Assembly: GCA_938045805.1 (NCBI GenBank)
Contig: CALIBL010000065.1
Span: forward strand, 1-64,000
Reading direction: 5' to 3'
DNA length: 64,000 nt
Source: an uncultured Rubripirellula sp.
GTDB taxonomy: Bacteria > Planctomycetota > Planctomycetia > Pirellulales > Pirellulaceae
Numbering within the stretch: position 1 is the first letter of the stretch; the number at the start of each line of letters is the position of its first letter. The notes under the pieces are model-generated. The model did not search any database and was not told the DNA's origin. It saw only the letters and a list, made by a program, of their open reading frames with translations. The position numbers and the translations under genes are program-made. Of this stretch, positions 46,431 to 54,833 are shown piece by piece.

Positions 46431-48053
46431 TCAATCGATTGTGCTTCCCCACCAGGTGGGATTCGGCTTCCACTCAGAATCCAGCATCGCAGCATGACTC
46501 CTCTCGAGTTGCTGCAACAACTGATTCTGGATCCTCTGAAACTTCGCTTCCGTACGAGCGGGATCATAACGTGGGTCGGGGGCTGGAAATTTCGCACCCA
46601 CCGAGTTCAGCCATTGCTTGAGTTGATCAGCCATCGCTGCAGTTCTAACTGGAAAAGATCGCGACAGGTCACTCTGCTCACTGGGGTCAGTCGTGAGGCG
46701 ATAAAGCTCATTCCGCCCATCCTCATAGTAATGAATGAGTTTCCAAGGTCCGACTCGCAGCAGGGAACTTGGTTCACCGCCTTGATTGTCATAGTGGGGA
46801 TAATGCCAATAAAGTGGGCGTTCGGGCAGCGTGCCACCTTTGAGCACAGGCACCAAGGACTTTCCGTCAACATGCTGCTCGGGCCGCAATGGTAATCCGC
46901 AGAGATCAAGGATCGTGGGATAAAAATCAGCCCCGGTAACCGGAACATCAGACTGCGTGCCGGCAGTGGTCACCTGCGGGTAACGAATGTAGAACGGCTC
47001 TCGAATCCCGCCTTCCCATTGACGTCCCTTACCACCCCTTAGCGGAAGATTGCTCGTGGCGTAAGCATCACCGGAAGAAACACCACCGTTGTCGCTGGTG
47101 AAAATCACGATGGTTGAATCTGTAAGCCCCGACTTTTCGAGTTGATCCAAGACACGTCCAACCGCGCGGTCAGTCGTTTCAACCATCCCCGCGTAAACAG
47201 GGTGATCCTGCACCTGACGAACGGGCAGCGTGCGATCCACCTTGAATCTGCCTTTGCCGACCGGCAGCGGCGGAGCTAGTTGCTGATACTTCTGCCACAA
47301 TTCCCTCGAAGTCTGCACGGGCGCATGCACCGCGTAAAACGACAACATCGCAAAAAAGGGTTCCTCCCGATGCTGTTCAATAAACTTCGCTGTCTCATCC
47401 GCTAAACGAAGTGTGAGTGATTCTCCTTTGGGGCCATCTTCCATCAGAGGATTTTTATACGGCGTAAAAAATCCTCCCGGTGGACTACCGCGATGATGCC
47501 CTCCGATGTTGATCTCAAACCCGTGGTCCGTTGGCAAAGAACCTTCATCCCCCAGATGCCACTTGCCTGCAAAGAAGGTTCGATAACCTGCCTCCCGTAA
47601 TGCTTCGGGTAACGAAACATCCTCAGCGGGTAACGCATGAAGGTACTCAGCCGGTAAAACGGGATCATCTCGTTGCCACTCCATCCCTGACTTGGCACCA
47701 ATCCAATTGGTCACTCCGTGTCGCGCGGTAAACTTCCCCGTCTGGATACTAGCACGCGAGGGACTGCAGACTCGGCAAGTTGCGTAACCCTGAGTGAATC
47801 GCATGCCTCCCCGCGCTAAACGATCAATATTTGGACTCTGGTAATACTGACTTCCTTCAACGGACAAGTCATGCAGGCCCATGTCATCCACCAAAATCAA
47901 CACAACATTGGGTCGGCTATTGCCATCCACGGAAGTGTTGATAGGAAGATTAGAATCAGAAGCGTTCGCATCTTCTGGCCGAAAACCACCTCCCCAAGTC
48001 ACCAAGAGGACGATCAAGAAAGAAGGCAGGAACGAAGAGTAGATATTTCGCAT
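46431..48053 (-). CDS. Type I sulfatase (CSPSR) 2
   Basis: A formylglycine-dependent sulfatase of about 540 residues from the ATG at 48053, with a leader (MRNIYSSFLPSFLIVLLVTWG). The formylglycine site is CSPSR in ATCRVCSPSRASIQTGKF, and the metal site starts NVVLILVDDMGLHDLS. It ends about 40 nt before the FAD oxidoreductase stop in convergent layout, and it lies downstream of the glycosyltransferase on the same strand with a 76-nt gap. Substrate unknown. Sulfated polysaccharides are likely from the neighbourhood. Confidence 0.95.
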   Translation of the reverse strand: MRNIYSSFLPSFLIVLLVTWGGGFRPEDANASDSNLPINTSVDGNSRPNVVLILVDDMGLHDLSVEGSQYYQSPNIDRLARGGMRFTQGYATCRVCSPSRASIQTGKFTARHGVTNWIGAKSGMEWQRDDPVLPAEYLHALPAEDVSLPEALREAGYRTFFAGKWHLGDEGSLPTDHGFEINIGGHHRGSPPGGFFTPYKNPLMEDGPKGESLTLRLADETAKFIEQHREEPFFAMLSFYAVHAPVQTSRELWQKYQQLAPPLPVGKGRFKVDRTLPVRQVQDHPVYAGMVETTDRAVGRVLDQLEKSGLTDSTIVIFTSDNGGVSSGDAYATSNLPLRGGKGRQWEGGIREPFYIRYPQVTTAGTQSDVPVTGADFYPTILDLCGLPLRPEQHVDGKSLVPVLKGGTLPERPLYWHYPHYDNQGGEPSSLLRVGPWKLIHYYEDGRNELYRLTTDPSEQSDLSRSFPVRTAAMADQLKQWLNSVGAKFPAPDPRYDPARTEAKFQRIQNQLLQQLERSHAAMLDSEWKPNPTWWGSTID

Positions 48054-48129
48054 TTCCAAAACCAAATGAGTCATCGAATCAGCAACACAAAAGGGGCGAT
48101 ACCGAAAGAATCTTCATGCAACCAAATTG

Positions 48130-49452
48130 CTAAACCCGCCCCAGACGCTCAACACAGTATTCATGAATCTTATCGGCCGCCACAACAGCGCCCCGCACTC
48201 CAGAAACCGAGGCCTGCATCTCGGAAAGAGAACACTGCATCTCGGAAAGAGAACTCGGAGATACAATCGATCCTGGTGGCATAACAGAAGCAGTTTTGGA
48301 AACCTTTCCGCCGAGATCAAGTATGCGATCGATCACATGGGTGAGGTCACGATCTCGCTTTAACCAAGCCCCACATCCTAGCCGCTCGACGCGTTCGGCG
48401 TTGTCAAACTGATCGAAGGCCAGAGGGCGGATCACCTGAGGAATCCCCGCGGCAAACGCTTGAGAAGTGGTACCGATACCTCCGTGATGCACAATCGCCG
48501 CACAGTGAGGAAGTAGTTGCCCGAGTGATAAATAGGGATGACATTCAATACTTGCAGGTAGATCACTGGGAAAATTCTCAGGGTAGGAGCTGAGCAAAAC
48601 ACCACGACGATTGAGACCCAAACATGCCTCAACCGCGCGTCGAAAAAAGATCCCGCAATGCCGATTCGCAGTTCCGGACGTGAACACAATCGGACAATCA
48701 GAAGGAGGAGAAAAGTCGTCCCCGGAAACATCATCAAGAGGAAACCCACAATATTGCAAAGCGGGACAGAAATTTTCGGTCGCTGGAGCGAAGAGGCGAG
48801 GGTAGAGGGCCATGGTTGTGTCCGGTGAAAGCCACCATCGATCCATGACCCGTCGAATCGGTTGATTCAAACCAAACTGTTTGCGCAACGCATTAACGTG
48901 TCGACGCAAAAGCGGATCAATCACGAGATGATCAATACCTGAGTAGCAAGCGCCAATGAGCCAAGATGGACGCCGCGGCTCGAACCACCACGGCGAAAGG
49001 CGAGGCGGCTCATGGAGGGTCCTGAGAATAACCGGTTGCAGGTGTACCCCAACTAAAGGCAAGCGTTGATCGGCTTCGCGAAAAATCCTTGAAACCAAAT
49101 CAAGTGGATGAGCAACCAAAACTGTTTGTTTCGGAACCAAGTGCCGCTCAATGACCTCGCGATGCTTGGCCAAAAAATCACGAATCATTACACGAAAGAT
49201 CTGAAGTGGACCATGAACCGGTCGCCAGACATCCGCATTGCCGACGGCTCGATCAAAACTTGCATCGCTAATCACCGCTTCGACTTCTAATCCGGCTTGT
49301 CGTGCTAAGTCGGCATAGGGTGCTGCCACAGAAATCACCACCTGATGGCCGAGCGTCTTGAGACGACGCCCAATGGCGATCATTGGATTGACATCACCTC
49401 GGGACCCAGGCGCGGAGAGAATCGCTTTCAAGTTTTTTATTCCCTCAGCCAT
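48130..49452 (-). CDS. GT1-type (UDP-glycosyl)transferase
   Basis: A GT-B fold enzyme that transfers a sugar, probably from UDP-sugar, to a lipid or small molecule. The N-terminal motif is ILSAPGSRGDVNPMIAIGRR and the donor-binding signature is AIVHHGGIGTTSQAFAAGIP followed by RPLAFDQFDNAERV, as in sterol or macrolide glucosyltransferases. The ATG at 49452 is chosen; the frame is open from 49497. The C-terminus has a 7-residue tandem repeat (SLSEMQC then SLSEMQA) from a perfect 21-bp DNA duplication. It is downstream of the sigma54 activator, which might control it. Confidence 0.9.
   Translation of the reverse strand: MAEGIKNLKAILSAPGSRGDVNPMIAIGRRLKTLGHQVVISVAAPYADLARQAGLEVEAVISDASFDRAVGNADVWRPVHGPLQIFRVMIRDFLAKHREVIERHLVPKQTVLVAHPLDLVSRIFREADQRLPLVGVHLQPVILRTLHEPPRLSPWWFEPRRPSWLIGACYSGIDHLVIDPLLRRHVNALRKQFGLNQPIRRVMDRWWLSPDTTMALYPRLFAPATENFCPALQYCGFPLDDVSGDDFSPPSDCPIVFTSGTANRHCGIFFRRAVEACLGLNRRGVLLSSYPENFPSDLPASIECHPYLSLGQLLPHCAAIVHHGGIGTTSQAFAAGIPQVIRPLAFDQFDNAERVERLGCGAWLKRDRDLTHVIDRILDLGGKVSKTASVMPPGSIVSPSSLSEMQCSLSEMQASVSGVRGAVVAADKIHEYCVERLGRV
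48215..48256 (+). repeat. 21-bp tandem duplication inside the glycosyltransferase gene
   Basis: TGCATCTCGGAAAGAGAAC recurs with a period of 21 bp (48215-48235 and 48236-48256), nearly identical. In the minus-strand frame it encodes two copies of a seven-residue unit ending in EMQ. Confidence 0.93.
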
Positions 49453-49538
49453 CAAGATAGCGACAGCGACGACAAGATCATCGGTCGCGGGATACATTCT
49501 TTCTCATGCTCGATCCGAGCAAGCACAACTCGCCAGTC

Positions 49539-51368
49539 TCAACGCTCAATCTCGTATTCTGCAATCTTTCGGTACGCGGTTGCACGACTTACTCCGAGTA
49601 ATTTGGCCGCCTCTGGGACGCTGCCGTCACACCGATCCAGTGCCATTCGGATCAGTCGTTTTTCCCACTCATCGATCCTTAGCGTTTCCAATCTACTTAC
49701 TCCAGAATCACGCAGACCCAAATCAGCGGGTGTGATCGCTGGTTCGTCGGCCATCACGACCGCGCTATCGATCACGTTGCGTAACTGACGCACATTACCG
49801 GGCCACGGATATTCACGTAGGCTCGCCATCGCCTCCTGCGTGATCCCCAAATCCAACCGTCCGTGCTGCCGCCTGAAATGATCAAGAAAATGCTCGATCA
49901 GACGAGGAATATCCTCTCCACGGTCACGCAGTGGAGGAACAATCAACTCGAAAACACTCAAACGATAAAACAGATCCTCGCGGAATTTTTTCTCACGAAC
50001 AAACTCTGAGAGATCGCGGTTGGTCGCCGCCACAACCCGCACATCTACCATGACTTCTTCGGTTGCCCCCACGGGCAAGAAGGGGTGCCCTTCAAGGATA
50101 CGAAGTAATTTAGCCTGCCCCTCAAGAGTGAGTTCACCGATTTCATCCAAAAAGAGCGTGCCAGTGTGCGCCTGTTGGAACCATCCGGCATGATCGCTGT
50201 CGGCTCCGGTAAACGCCCCTTTCTTATGCCCGAAGAGCTGACTCTCCATGAGTTCTCGTGGGATCGCGGCGCAGTTTACCGCTAACATCGGCCTTTTTGA
50301 CCGTGGGCTTGCTCGGTGTACCGCTCGCGCAACCAACTCTTTACCTGCACCGCTTTCGCCGCGGATCAAAACTGCGCCATTGGCCCGAGAGACTCGCGTC
50401 AAACGACTCTTGACACGCTCCATCACAGCGCTTTGACCAATCAGCTCATCGGAATCGGCATTTCTATCGGCAATGCGGTTACGATCAGCTCGCAGCGAGT
50501 CATTCTCCATCACTCGCGCCATCGCGATTGCGAGCAGGCGGCCAGCTGCAACACTCAGATCAAAATGCTCATCGGTAAAACCTGCCCGCTCACGAAATAG
50601 GTGGATCGCACCCGTGCTACCCTCAGCACCTTCAAGTGGAACGTGTATCGCATCAGCCCATTCACCGCGGCGAACCTCCGAGAGGTCTGCACCTGCATCT
50701 TGCTCACGGCTGAGCCAAATGGACTCACCTTCCCGAACGACCCGCTGCTCCAACTGCTTATCAACCGATACAAGTTTGGCTTGCTCTTGCGGCACCACTC
50801 GATGGGGCTTCAAGCGGCCATCGCCCATGTCATAGCTAACCCCAACGACATCAGCTCCCGCCCTGTCTCGTAGCAAACCAAGTGTCAAATCAATCACACC
50901 ATCGACATTTTCCTGCCGAATGAGTTGCAAACTGAGTGTGTAAAGATCAAGGAGATGGCCAGCATTGGCAACATGCCCAACAGGATCAATCACATCGGAT
51001 GGCCATGGATTGTTGACCGATGCAATTTCTTTGATGATCGTCGCCGTGTTAGCACGTTCGGTTTCTGCCTCAGCAACCCCTTCGATCAACTGCAATTGCG
51101 TGGAACCGACTTGAATCTTCGAGCGATTTGCGAGGCGAACCGTATCGGCCTTTTGGCCATTGACCTTGGTTCCATTTCTACTCGAGGTGTCGCGGAGGTG
51201 CCAACTGTCATCCTCAAAGTAAACAACGGCGTGAAAACGTGAAGTCGAGGGATCCGTCAATAAAACTTCGCAACCGCTTCCTCGCCCCAGGTGTGAGGGG
51301 CGGTCAGGGTCGAGCATGAACTGACGGCCTTTTTCGGGGCCAGAGCGGATCAATAAATAGCTGGTCAT
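49539..51368 (-). CDS. FHA-GAF-sigma54 activator (NtrC family)
   Basis: A 609-residue activator for sigma-54 RNA polymerase. The N-terminal FHA domain (HLGRGSGCEVLLTDPSTSRF, HLRDTSSRNGTKVNG, ~residues 25-72) binds phosphothreonine. A GAF-like sensor region follows (TLGLLRDRAGADVVGVSYD). The AAA+ domain has Walker A GESGAGKE near 336, the sigma54 contact motif GAFTGAD near 383 and LFLDEIGEL. The C-terminus is a Fis-type helix-turn-helix (EAAKLLGVSRATAYRKI). FHA in place of a receiver suggests control by a Ser/Thr kinase, which are abundant in planctomycetes. Targets are unknown. The glycosyltransferase and sulfatase downstream are candidates. Confidence 0.95.
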   Translation of the reverse strand: MTSYLLIRSGPEKGRQFMLDPDRPSHLGRGSGCEVLLTDPSTSRFHAVVYFEDDSWHLRDTSSRNGTKVNGQKADTVRLANRSKIQVGSTQLQLIEGVAEAETERANTATIIKEIASVNNPWPSDVIDPVGHVANAGHLLDLYTLSLQLIRQENVDGVIDLTLGLLRDRAGADVVGVSYDMGDGRLKPHRVVPQEQAKLVSVDKQLEQRVVREGESIWLSREQDAGADLSEVRRGEWADAIHVPLEGAEGSTGAIHLFRERAGFTDEHFDLSVAAGRLLAIAMARVMENDSLRADRNRIADRNADSDELIGQSAVMERVKSRLTRVSRANGAVLIRGESGAGKELVARAVHRASPRSKRPMLAVNCAAIPRELMESQLFGHKKGAFTGADSDHAGWFQQAHTGTLFLDEIGELTLEGQAKLLRILEGHPFLPVGATEEVMVDVRVVAATNRDLSEFVREKKFREDLFYRLSVFELIVPPLRDRGEDIPRLIEHFLDHFRRQHGRLDLGITQEAMASLREYPWPGNVRQLRNVIDSAVVMADEPAITPADLGLRDSGVSRLETLRIDEWEKRLIRMALDRCDGSVPEAAKLLGVSRATAYRKIAEYEIER

Positions 51369-51772
51369 TTAGCTCGCCGTTTCCCTTTGACTGACGTTTT
51401 CACCAAGTGTCCAATCGCAACATATCTCCTAGAGGTCATCTTCACATCTCCACATCGGCAACTTGGAACCGTCTCATTTTAAGGCGCCGTCGAGGATCTT
51501 GCACCGTGGCAAGGGAACGAAGAAGAGAATTCTGCACGGACTAGGAAATTCCCGGCATTTTTAGATGGATGTTTTTCGCCTTGGTCCAAGCCGAGGTTTT
51601 TTGCTAACCTCCGGTTCGTTCGGCTGGTTTTGAAAGTAGCTGGCAGTGACGATTCTGACCCGAGCTTAACTCGGTTCAGGATCACGGTGATTTGTTGGCC
51701 AGTGCTCTCAGGATGACGGAACCTAGGACTGCCCTTCAGGTCTTGCGGTAATTCGCTGGAAAGGAGTCCAAC
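51369..51772. promoter_or_regulatory. Divergent region between the sigma54 activator and rimI
   Basis: 404 bases with no gene I can support. At 51651-51683 an imperfect inverted repeat is centred on CCGAG-cttaa-CTCGG, extended by TGA/TCA and GATC ends after one mismatch. It could be a dyad operator or RNA hairpin. The ribosome site AAAGGAG is at 51759-51765. Confidence 0.4.
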
Positions 51773-52285
51773 GTGGAAACCCAATCAATGTGTGTTCATA
51801 TTCGCTGGATGATTCGCCGAGACATGCCCTCGGTACTCGGTATTGAGAATGCTTGCTTCGAGTTTGCCTGGAGCGAGGATGACTTTATCCGCTGCTTACG
51901 TCAGCGAAACTGCATTGGAATGGTCGCCGAGAAGGACAATGAGGTCGTGGGTTTCATGATCTATGAACTGCACAAAAATCGACTTCACATTTTGAATTTT
52001 GCCGTTCATCCCGAACACCGCCGAACCGGTGTTGGACAGTCCATGGTCAACAAACTCCTAGGTAAATTGTCCCACGAGCGTCGCAACCGAATCATGCTCG
52101 AGGTGAGGGAGACCAACCTCGAAGCTCAACTATTCTTCAAGTCAATCGGCTTTCGAGCCATTTCCGTGCTTCGCGATTTCTACGATGACACGATCGAAGA
52201 TGCCTATCTGATGCAGTATCGATATCAACCGTCTGCCGAGGAATTGGCACAGCCCCACAACCGAATCTCGAAGCTGGCTGGCTAA
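51773..52285 (+). CDS. rimI: Ribosomal-protein-alanine N-acetyltransferase RimI-like GNAT
   Basis: A GNAT acetyltransferase. Family RimI acetylates the N-terminal alanine of ribosomal protein S18. Signatures are MIRRDMPSVLGIENACFEFA at the start, NFAVHPEHRRTGVGQSMV for acetyl-CoA binding, and MLEVRETNLEAQLFFKSIGF, typical of RimI. The start is GTG at 51773 with a strong AAAGGAG 7 nt upstream. At 170 residues it is a little longer than E. coli RimI owing to a C-terminal tail. The substrate could be another protein, so RimI is a family-level assignment. Confidence 0.92.
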   Translation: METQSMCVHIRWMIRRDMPSVLGIENACFEFAWSEDDFIRCLRQRNCIGMVAEKDNEVVGFMIYELHKNRLHILNFAVHPEHRRTGVGQSMVNKLLGKLSHERRNRIMLEVRETNLEAQLFFKSIGFRAISVLRDFYDDTIEDAYLMQYRYQPSAEELAQPHNRISKLAG

Positions 52286-52340
52286 TTCAGATTCGCGCCA
52301 CCCCTAGGCTTGTTCAGTTAGCGATCTCACCTAGGTCAGC

Positions 52341-53513
52341 CTAAACGCCTGTAACTTTTGCGTATACCGAGTCGAGTGCTGCGAGTAATTCATCGATACG
52401 CTGCGACTCGATCAGTAACGCTCGATGATCCAGAACGAACAGTTGCTCCCCCAAAGCAGCGGCACTTCTGCAAGGATCAATCTTGCGGCACCTTCGATCG
52501 CTCAGTTTCGCAAACGAACGATAGCCTACTCCAACGGGCAAACCGATCGACTCGGCCGCGCCGGTAATCGCTGCACGCTGCTCTGCTGACTCCGCTAGCC
52601 ACGCGACCTTGTAAGGATTCGTCGTCGAATGAGGACAATCCCCACCCAGCCATTTCCATCTTGAATAGCGTGTTAAACGCTCGCTGCGAAGCAACTGCCA
52701 AATCTCATTCCGATGATCACGCATGGTCTCAACTCGCTCCACTTGCGGAATGAGAACGGCGGCCTGAAGCGGAGACATGGAGTAAACGTCTCCGGGTCTT
52801 TCAACCCAAGTCCCCAAACGAGCACCGAGTCGGGAATCATTGATCAGCAGTGCCCCACCAGAACCTGCGGAGAGTAATTTGCTGCCCCCAAAACTAAGCG
52901 TCGTGAGATGCCCAAAGGTTCCCATCAGTTGCTGAGGATCAATCTCCCCAGCCACACCCAAAGACTCGTTGCGACTAACCCCATTGCCGTTGTGAACTTC
53001 AGCGGATTGCACACTCGCGCCAGGGGACTGGCAAAGGTCCTCAATCAGAACCCAACCCATCCGATCACAAATCACCCTCATCTCGGGTGTATTTGCCAGA
53101 TCGCCGAACAAATGCGAGGCGACCACCGCACGAATCCCTTTCGCATCGGTACTTTCCGCAAGTGAACGCAAGCGATCCGCACTAAAAGATAGCTTGCCGG
53201 GCTCAACATCGAGCAAAACGGGCTTTGCGCCCAATAATTCGACGGTTCGCAAATTGCCTGGATAGTCATACGCCGACAAAACTACCTCATCGCCAACACC
53301 CACCTTCGCGGCTCGGAGACCAATCTCCAGGGCAGCGGTGCCGCTGCAGCACAGCCGAATCGAATCCGATTGAAACCAATCCCGTAAGGCTCGCGATAAG
53401 GCATCGCAAACGGGCGAGTGATATCGCCCCCAATCACCCGAGCGAATGATCTTTTCCACCGAGTCGAGCAATTCTGGCCATTCAGGAGGCCAACGTGGAG
53501 CGTTAAATTCCAT
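52341..53513 (-). CDS. DegT/DnrJ/EryC1/StrS-family aminotransferase
   Basis: PLP-dependent sugar aminotransferase of the DegT family, which aminates keto-sugar nucleotides in surface glycan or lipid A synthesis. The PLP lysine lies in LTTLSFGGSKLLSAGSGGAL, and the cofactor-stacking region is LIEDLCQSPGA. The N-terminal SGTAALEIGLRAA is standard. A longer insertion than usual separates the two (NGNGVSRNESLGVAGEIDPQ). It is monocistronic, convergent with rimI. It could supply a 3-aminosugar (see findings on lpxA), or modify O-antigen. Confidence 0.93.
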   Translation of the reverse strand: MEFNAPRWPPEWPELLDSVEKIIRSGDWGRYHSPVCDALSRALRDWFQSDSIRLCCSGTAALEIGLRAAKVGVGDEVVLSAYDYPGNLRTVELLGAKPVLLDVEPGKLSFSADRLRSLAESTDAKGIRAVVASHLFGDLANTPEMRVICDRMGWVLIEDLCQSPGASVQSAEVHNGNGVSRNESLGVAGEIDPQQLMGTFGHLTTLSFGGSKLLSAGSGGALLINDSRLGARLGTWVERPGDVYSMSPLQAAVLIPQVERVETMRDHRNEIWQLLRSERLTRYSRWKWLGGDCPHSTTNPYKVAWLAESAEQRAAITGAAESIGLPVGVGYRSFAKLSDRRCRKIDPCRSAAALGEQLFVLDHRALLIESQRIDELLAALDSVYAKVTGV

Positions 53514-54258
53514 GCTGAAAAGCTAATGGGTTTGAAATGAATGGGGTTTGAACCAAGGGCCCCCTGTTATCCTTTCGTGAAGCACGCCGCGGAACCGCTC
53601 GGCCGGATTGGAATCGGCACCTCGGCAAAAAAACATGCCTCTGAGTCGTTAATCTACCTTCAACTCGGATTGAGTTCACCCTTCTGCAAATAAAGCAGAG
53701 CACACACACGAGAAGACAAAAGAGGCAAGACACGCAAGACAGGCAGGGAGGATCCCACTCGGGACCAGCTTGCATCGCACTGATTGCCGCGCAAGGGAGA
53801 CAAAAAAACACGAAACATGCCCCATTTGGGGGCAGGACAGAATGGCGTTTTTGCGGGAAATTGTTGCGATTCCTTACCTCAAAACGAAGGGGAGAGAGCC
53901 GAACAGTCAGCTGGGCGCCACGGTTGGGCTGATGCTGTGGAAGTTGAAAGCTGTCCATCGCTCAGCCAGCGAGCCACGATTAGCTACCAACCCGCGAGAC
54001 ACGACGGGCCGAGTCGGGATGTGCAAAAGACTAAAATCCTAGCCATTGCTGGGCTTGTGACGTTTTTTTAGCTTCCATATCATGCTTCACTTGCGCGTCC
54101 TGCGCCGATGTATCGGCGATGGGTCTAGGAACATTGGTTGGGAACGTTGGCACAGTGCTATTCTGAGCCAAAACGGCGAACCACGACTTGAAGTACTTCC
54201 TCGGTGAATAGGAAGGAAGCAAGGCACCTTTGGATTTTCATCAGGAAAAGGCTCACGA
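53514..54258. other. Long intergenic region upstream of yajC
   Basis: 745 bases without a gene I can support. The frames here are of low quality, Cys- or Arg-rich and without domains. A purine-rich stretch covers about 53700-53750 with GCAAGACA/GCAAGACAG near-repeats. A small perfect inverted repeat TGCCCC-atttg-GGGGCA lies at 53818-53834. It may hold a noncoding RNA or simply promoters for yajC-secDF and the DegT gene. I could not recognise RNase P, SRP or tmRNA signatures. Confidence 0.35.
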
Positions 54259-54657
54259 TTGTTGACTCCGACCGCTGAAGCGATTGCCCTTCACAACCTG
54301 TTGCTTTTAGCTCAGGAAGAGGTGGCGCGCGAACTGACATTGATGGAGTCAATTATCGCGAACCCGCTTACCCCCTTCGTGGGAGTCTTCTTGATTTTCT
54401 ACTTCATGTTTATTGTGCCCGATCGCAAGAAGAAACGTGAAGAAGCGGAAATGAAGTCCAGTTTGAAGAAGAATGATCGCATCATCACCATCGGCGGCAT
54501 CCATGGTACCGTGGTTTCGGTATCTCAGGATTCGGCGAATGTGTTGGTCATCAAGATTGACGAAAGCGGAAATACTCGAGTCAAAATCAACAAGTCAGCG
54601 GTCGCAACAGTGATCAAAGACAAAGCGACGACATCAACCTCAACGGATAGTAAATAG
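54259..54657 (+). CDS. yajC: YajC, preprotein translocase subunit
   Basis: YajC is an inner-membrane accessory of SecYEG that associates with SecDF. A single membrane helix (FVGVFLIFYFMFIVPDRKKK) is followed by the basic cytoplasmic domain with DRIITIGGIHGTVVSVSQDS, the family signature. The frame starts with TTG at 54259, 132 residues. An internal ATG at 54343 would give a 104-residue protein of usual length. The position before secDF is the normal Sec arrangement. Confidence 0.9.
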   Translation: MLTPTAEAIALHNLLLLAQEEVARELTLMESIIANPLTPFVGVFLIFYFMFIVPDRKKKREEAEMKSSLKKNDRIITIGGIHGTVVSVSQDSANVLVIKIDESGNTRVKINKSAVATVIKDKATTSTSTDSK

Positions 54658-54833
54658 CGACGTGAAACGTTTGGCCGATCAAGCGAAACGTCTAGCGATA
54701 TTGAAACCGCTTTGGTTTTTAAAAAAGCACTACGAAGGTTTGTTTCCAATCAATCCGGACGCTTTCCAGCAAAATTGAAACCGAAACACCCTAAACAATA
54801 CATCGATAAGAATCCCCGATTCAGAAGACAAAG

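Noticed and set aside
52300..52345. Two CCTAGG palindromes in the gap between rimI and the DegT gene as a terminator
   Set aside because: The potential stem TAGGCT/AGCCTA has a very long loop and no T-run, so a terminator is not supported.
53503..54042. Overlapping frames in the region upstream of yajC, including a Cys-rich minus-strand frame
   Set aside because: They have low-complexity or odd composition (CLSCVSCLFCLLVCVLCFIC) and no domain. They arise from purine-rich DNA read backwards.
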